DNA from: Rhizobium sp. Q54
GTDB lineage: Bacteria; Pseudomonadota; Alphaproteobacteria; Rhizobiales; Beijerinckiaceae
Assembly (NCBI GenBank): GCA_945901195.1
Contig: CAMDKB010000036.1
Coordinates: 1-17,020, forward strand
Length of the DNA: 17,020 nucleotides
Reading direction: 5' to 3'
Positions 14,456 to 17,020 of the stretch are shown piece after piece (positions within the stretch are counted from its first letter, which is position 1; each line of letters begins with the position of its first letter). The notes under the pieces are model-generated. The model had not been told where the DNA came from, did not search any database, and saw only the letters and a list, made by a program, of their open reading frames with translations. The position numbers were made by a program, and so were the translations under genes.

Positions 14456-14549
14456 GGCTGGGCTCAGGGAACGTCATCAAGTCATCGATGGTTATTCCAG
14501 CCGAGCGACGCATAAAGGCGGGATGACAGCGACTTTAGCGAGGGGAAAC

Positions 14550-15515
14550 ATGACTACGACGCAAATTCGTCTGCCAATTATCGCCGCCGCGCTGATCTGC
14601 GCGGGTACGGCAAGCGCGCAGAGCTGGCCGGAACGTCAGATCACCATCACCGTCGTGACAGCGGCAGGCGGCAGCCCGGATACTGTGGGTCGAATGGTTG
14701 CAGCCAAACTTACGGAGCGTCTGGGCAAACCTGTTGTCGTGGAAATCAACGCTGCAGGCGCGGGTATTGCTGGCACACTCGGCGTTGTGCGTTCGCAACC
14801 GGATGGTCACAACATGGTGATCCTCACCGGAGGCACGCCGAGCCAGCAGGCCCTCCGGCCCAAACAGCCCTATGATCTCACCACCGACCTCGCCATGGTC
14901 ACCACACTTTGCGCCTATCCCATGGTGGTGTCTGTTACACCCAAATCCCCGATCAAGGATTTCAAGGACCTCATCGCGCGCGCCAAAGCCAACCCTGGCA
15001 AAATGACCTATTCCATGAATGCAATCGGCAGCTTGCATCACCTGCTGGGAGAATGGATCAATATTGAAGCGGGCATTGACATGCAGGGCATTCCCTATCG
15101 CGGTTCGCCACCGGCTTTCATGGATGTGGCGAGCGGTCGCGTCGATCTGATGATCGACACGGGCACATTTTCCTTTGGGCAGATTGCGCAAGGACAGTTG
15201 CGCGCGCTGGCGCAATCGGCGCCAGGCAAATATGCGCTGGCGCCTGACGTGCCCGCTGTCAGCGAGACACTTCCAGGCGTCAACATCATGTCGTGGCTCG
15301 GTTTCGCCATGGCGAAAAACACGCCTCGCCCGGTCATCGACAGGTTGAATACGGAAGTGCGGGCGATCCTGGAGATGGAAGACATCAAGAATAAGCTGGC
15401 GGATATGGGGAATGTGCCGATGCCATCTTCGCCTGATGAGATGCAGGCCCGCATCAAGAACGAGCTGGCGCAGTGGAAGAAGATCATTGACGCCAAGGGC
15501 ATCAAGGCCGAATAG
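14550..15515 (+). CDS. tctC: TctC-type substrate-binding protein of the TTT transporter
   Basis: A 321-residue periplasmic binding protein of the Bug/TctC family. ATG 14550 is preferred over the in-frame ATG 14523 because GAGGGGA (14540-14546) lies just upstream and the product then begins directly with the signal peptide (IAAALICAGTASA before QS, cleavage near residue 23). Family segments are WPERQITITVVTAAGGSPDTVGR, INAAGAGIAGT, YSMNAIGSLHHLLGEWI, GIPYRGSPPAFMDVASGRVDLMID and a C-terminal IIDAKGIKAE. The first-module phosphate-like loop reads AAGGSPD instead of the common PAGGGTD. It is followed by tctB after 47 bp and tctA, forming a complete tripartite tricarboxylate transporter set, so it is the cognate receptor. 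The ligand, probably an organic acid, is unknown. Confidence 0.93.
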   Translation: MTTTQIRLPIIAAALICAGTASAQSWPERQITITVVTAAGGSPDTVGRMVAAKLTERLGKPVVVEINAAGAGIAGTLGVVRSQPDGHNMVILTGGTPSQQALRPKQPYDLTTDLAMVTTLCAYPMVVSVTPKSPIKDFKDLIARAKANPGKMTYSMNAIGSLHHLLGEWINIEAGIDMQGIPYRGSPPAFMDVASGRVDLMIDTGTFSFGQIAQGQLRALAQSAPGKYALAPDVPAVSETLPGVNIMSWLGFAMAKNTPRPVIDRLNTEVRAILEMEDIKNKLADMGNVPMPSSPDEMQARIKNELAQWKKIIDAKGIKAE

Positions 15516-15562
15516 CACCGGGACGATCAGGGCGCAGTCCGGCGCCGAACCAGGACATGTAA

Positions 15563-16009
15563 GTGCTTCGCATCCGCAATCCCCAGGACTTCATGGCCGG
15601 ACTGTTCTTCGTGCTGCTGGGCGCAGGGGCTCTCTGGGGCATGTCGGATCTGCGCATGGGCACTGCGGTGCGCATGGGGCCTGCCTATATCCCGTCTCTG
15701 GTCGCCTGGGCGCTCATTGTCGTGGGTGTATCAATTGGACTCAAGGGCCTGATCATAGCTGGGCCCTCACTTGAACGTTGGGCGTGGATTCCTCTCGCGT
15801 TGATCTGTGGCGCGATGGCTTTTTTCGGGCTGGTGATTGCGCAGGCCGGTCTGGTGCTGGCGAGCATGGGCGTTGTGATCATTGCCTGCGCTGCTGCGCC
15901 GGGACGGAACTGGCTGCACGTACCGGTGATCGCCATTGTGCTGGCCGCAGGCGCTGCCCTTTTGTTTCATGGCTTGCTGGGCCTGCCCATGAAGCTCTGG
16001 CCGTGGTGA
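15563..16009 (+). CDS. tctB: TctB-type small membrane subunit of the TTT transporter
   Basis: A 148-residue protein with four hydrophobic helices (about residues 10-27, 42-62, 72-105 as two, 117-140). I take GTG 15563 as the start: AGGA (15552-15555) is 7 nt upstream and the N-terminus (IRNPQDFMAGLFFVLLGAGALW) is that of TctB proteins, while the internal ATG 15592 would cut into helix 1. TctB is the poorly conserved small subunit that works with the large permease TctA and the periplasmic receptor TctC in ion-driven carboxylate uptake. Its order tctC-tctB-tctA and the 7-nt gap to tctA are typical. Confidence 0.9.
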   Translation: MLRIRNPQDFMAGLFFVLLGAGALWGMSDLRMGTAVRMGPAYIPSLVAWALIVVGVSIGLKGLIIAGPSLERWAWIPLALICGAMAFFGLVIAQAGLVLASMGVVIIACAAAPGRNWLHVPVIAIVLAAGAALLFHGLLGLPMKLWPW

Positions 16010-16016
16010 CCGGCTC

Positions 16017-17020
16017 ATGACCATGTTGAGCGATCTCGCGCTGGGCCTGTCCGTCGCGCTCACGCAGGAAAATTTGTTGTTCTGCCTGATTGGCGCATTG
16101 CTCGGCACATTGATCGGCGTGCTCCCCGGTGTCGGCCCGGTCGCCACGATCGCCATGCTGTTGCCGATCACATATACGCTCTCGCCCACCGGTGCGCTCA
16201 TCATGCTCTCTGGCATCTATTACGGCGCGCAATACGGCGGCTCGACGACGGCCATACTGGTCAACATTCCCGGCGAAACATCCTCTGTTGTCACCTGCCT
16301 CGATGGCCATCCGATGGCGCGGCAGGGCCGGGCGGGGCCTGCATTGGCGATCGCGGCCATTGGCTCCTTTTTTGCCGGTAGCGTTGCGACTCTGGTGATC
16401 GTGCTTGTCTCAGGACCACTGGTTGCGCTGGCGCAGGCATTTGGACCGGCGGAATATTTCGCGCTGATGGTGCTCGGCCTCGTGCTCACCATCGTGTTGG
16501 CCCGAGGCTCGCCACTGAAAGCGGTTGCGATGATTCTTACGGGCCTGTTGCTGAGTCTGGTGGGCACGGACGTGCACACCGGCGCGGAGCGGCTGACATT
16601 CGGCTTGCCGCTCCTGCAGGGCGGACTTGATTTTGTGCCGCTGGCGATGGGCGTTTTCGGTTTGTCTGAAATCGTTTCCAATCTGGAAAAGGGTGAAGGC
16701 GCAAAAGGCGAAATGATTGCCTCTGAGATCACGGGGCTTATGCCGACATGGGCGGATCTCAAGGCGTCCGCGCCCGCGATCCTGCGCGGGACAGCGCTGG
16801 GTTCAATCCTGGGCGTATTGCCGGGCGCAAGTTCCATGATTGCGTCATTCGCCTCTTATACTTTGGAAAAGAAAATCGCTGCAGACCCCTCGCGCTTCGG
16901 CAAGGGTGCGATTGAAGGCGTTGCGGGACCGGAATCGGCCAACAATGCGGGTGCGCAGGTTTCCTTCATCCCGATGCTGACCCTCGGAATTCCCTCCAAT
17001 TCCGTGATGGCGCTGATGAT
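16017..17020 (+). CDS. tctA: TctA-type large permease of the TTT transporter (5' part, cut by window end)
   Basis: The frame opens with ATG 16017 and is still open at the last base, giving 334 residues of a protein that is usually about 500 long. Family signatures are the duplicated GTLIGVLPGVGP (30-41) and GSILGVLPGASS (262-273), YGGSTTAILVNIPGE (73-87), GPALAIAAIGSFFAG and GPESANNAGAQVSFIPMLTLGIP near the end. These glycine/proline-rich repeats form the substrate- and ion-conducting core in the inner membrane. An in-frame ATG two codons on (16023) is an alternative start. No clear ribosome site is visible, and the 7-nt gap to tctB suggests translational coupling. It makes the uptake system with the preceding tctC and tctB. 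Confidence 0.95.
   Translation, partial: MTMLSDLALGLSVALTQENLLFCLIGALLGTLIGVLPGVGPVATIAMLLPITYTLSPTGALIMLSGIYYGAQYGGSTTAILVNIPGETSSVVTCLDGHPMARQGRAGPALAIAAIGSFFAGSVATLVIVLVSGPLVALAQAFGPAEYFALMVLGLVLTIVLARGSPLKAVAMILTGLLLSLVGTDVHTGAERLTFGLPLLQGGLDFVPLAMGVFGLSEIVSNLEKGEGAKGEMIASEITGLMPTWADLKASAPAILRGTALGSILGVLPGASSMIASFASYTLEKKIAADPSRFGKGAIEGVAGPESANNAGAQVSFIPMLTLGIPSNSVMALM

Noticed and set aside
14456..14502. GGCTGG (14456-14461) and CCAGCC (14497-14502) as a terminator between VOC and tctC
   Set aside because: The 35-nt loop and lack of a U-tract make a functional terminator unlikely; the genes read as one cluster.
14535..15518. 327-codon minus-strand open frame
   Set aside because: It mirrors tctC almost exactly and is His/Arg-rich without motifs; the + strand frame has signal peptide and family segments.
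1..17020. Defence system, prophage or integrated mobile element
   Set aside because: No transposase, integrase, nuclease, helicase, toxin-antitoxin or structural phage gene is visible; all genes are metabolic or transport.

Overview
The window is GC-rich, densely packed DNA from a free-living bacterium, most likely an alphaproteobacterium of the Hyphomicrobiales (Rhizobiales). Evidence for this is the many Bug/TctC-type periplasmic binding proteins, the Alpha-style catabolic gene content, and a dispersed palindromic repeat at 11161-11211 of a kind I recall from Hyphomicrobiales intergenic DNA. The assignment is an inference, because no rRNA, tRNA or phylogenetic marker is present. I see no phage, transposase, CRISPR or defence genes. 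No stretch longer than about 215 bp lacks a gene.

Layout. Bases 1-228 are the 3' end of an NtaA/SnaA/DszA-type flavin monooxygenase. A small MgtC/SapB membrane protein (-) follows, then a second, divergent LLM-class flavin oxidoreductase (+). An FMN alpha-hydroxy-acid oxidase (-) is divergent from a four-gene + strand run: Bug binding protein, crotonase-family enzyme, ADP-forming acyl-CoA ligase and Fsr-like MFS transporter (3354-8747). After a terminator-like hairpin come three - strand genes: an AcuI/YhdH-type acryloyl-CoA reductase and two paralogous MFS carriers, the latter separated by a clear Rho-independent terminator and a dispersed repeat. Divergent from the second MFS is another Bug-like binding protein (12749-13777), whose stop codon lies inside an array of four 17-bp tandem repeats. 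The right end is a + strand cluster: VOC dioxygenase-like protein, TctC, TctB and the start of TctA (cut by the window edge).

How it may work together (inference). The content suggests uptake and degradation of unidentified organic acids. Tripartite tricarboxylate transporter parts and MFS carriers would move carboxylates. Flavin monooxygenases and the VOC protein would oxidise a substrate, the FMN oxidase would oxidise a 2-hydroxy acid, and the ligase, crotonase and AcuI would handle CoA thioesters. Three binding proteins accompany only one visible TctBA membrane pair. No transcription factor gene is visible, although several divergent intergenic regions hold inverted repeats that could be operators.

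The items most worth a second look are the 17-bp tandem array upstream of the VOC-TctCBA cluster, the Bug-crotonase-ligase-MFS unit whose crotonase lacks both canonical hydratase glutamates, and the duplicated MFS pair with structured control DNA. I do not see a clear wholly new system. The substrate of this locus is the real unknown.
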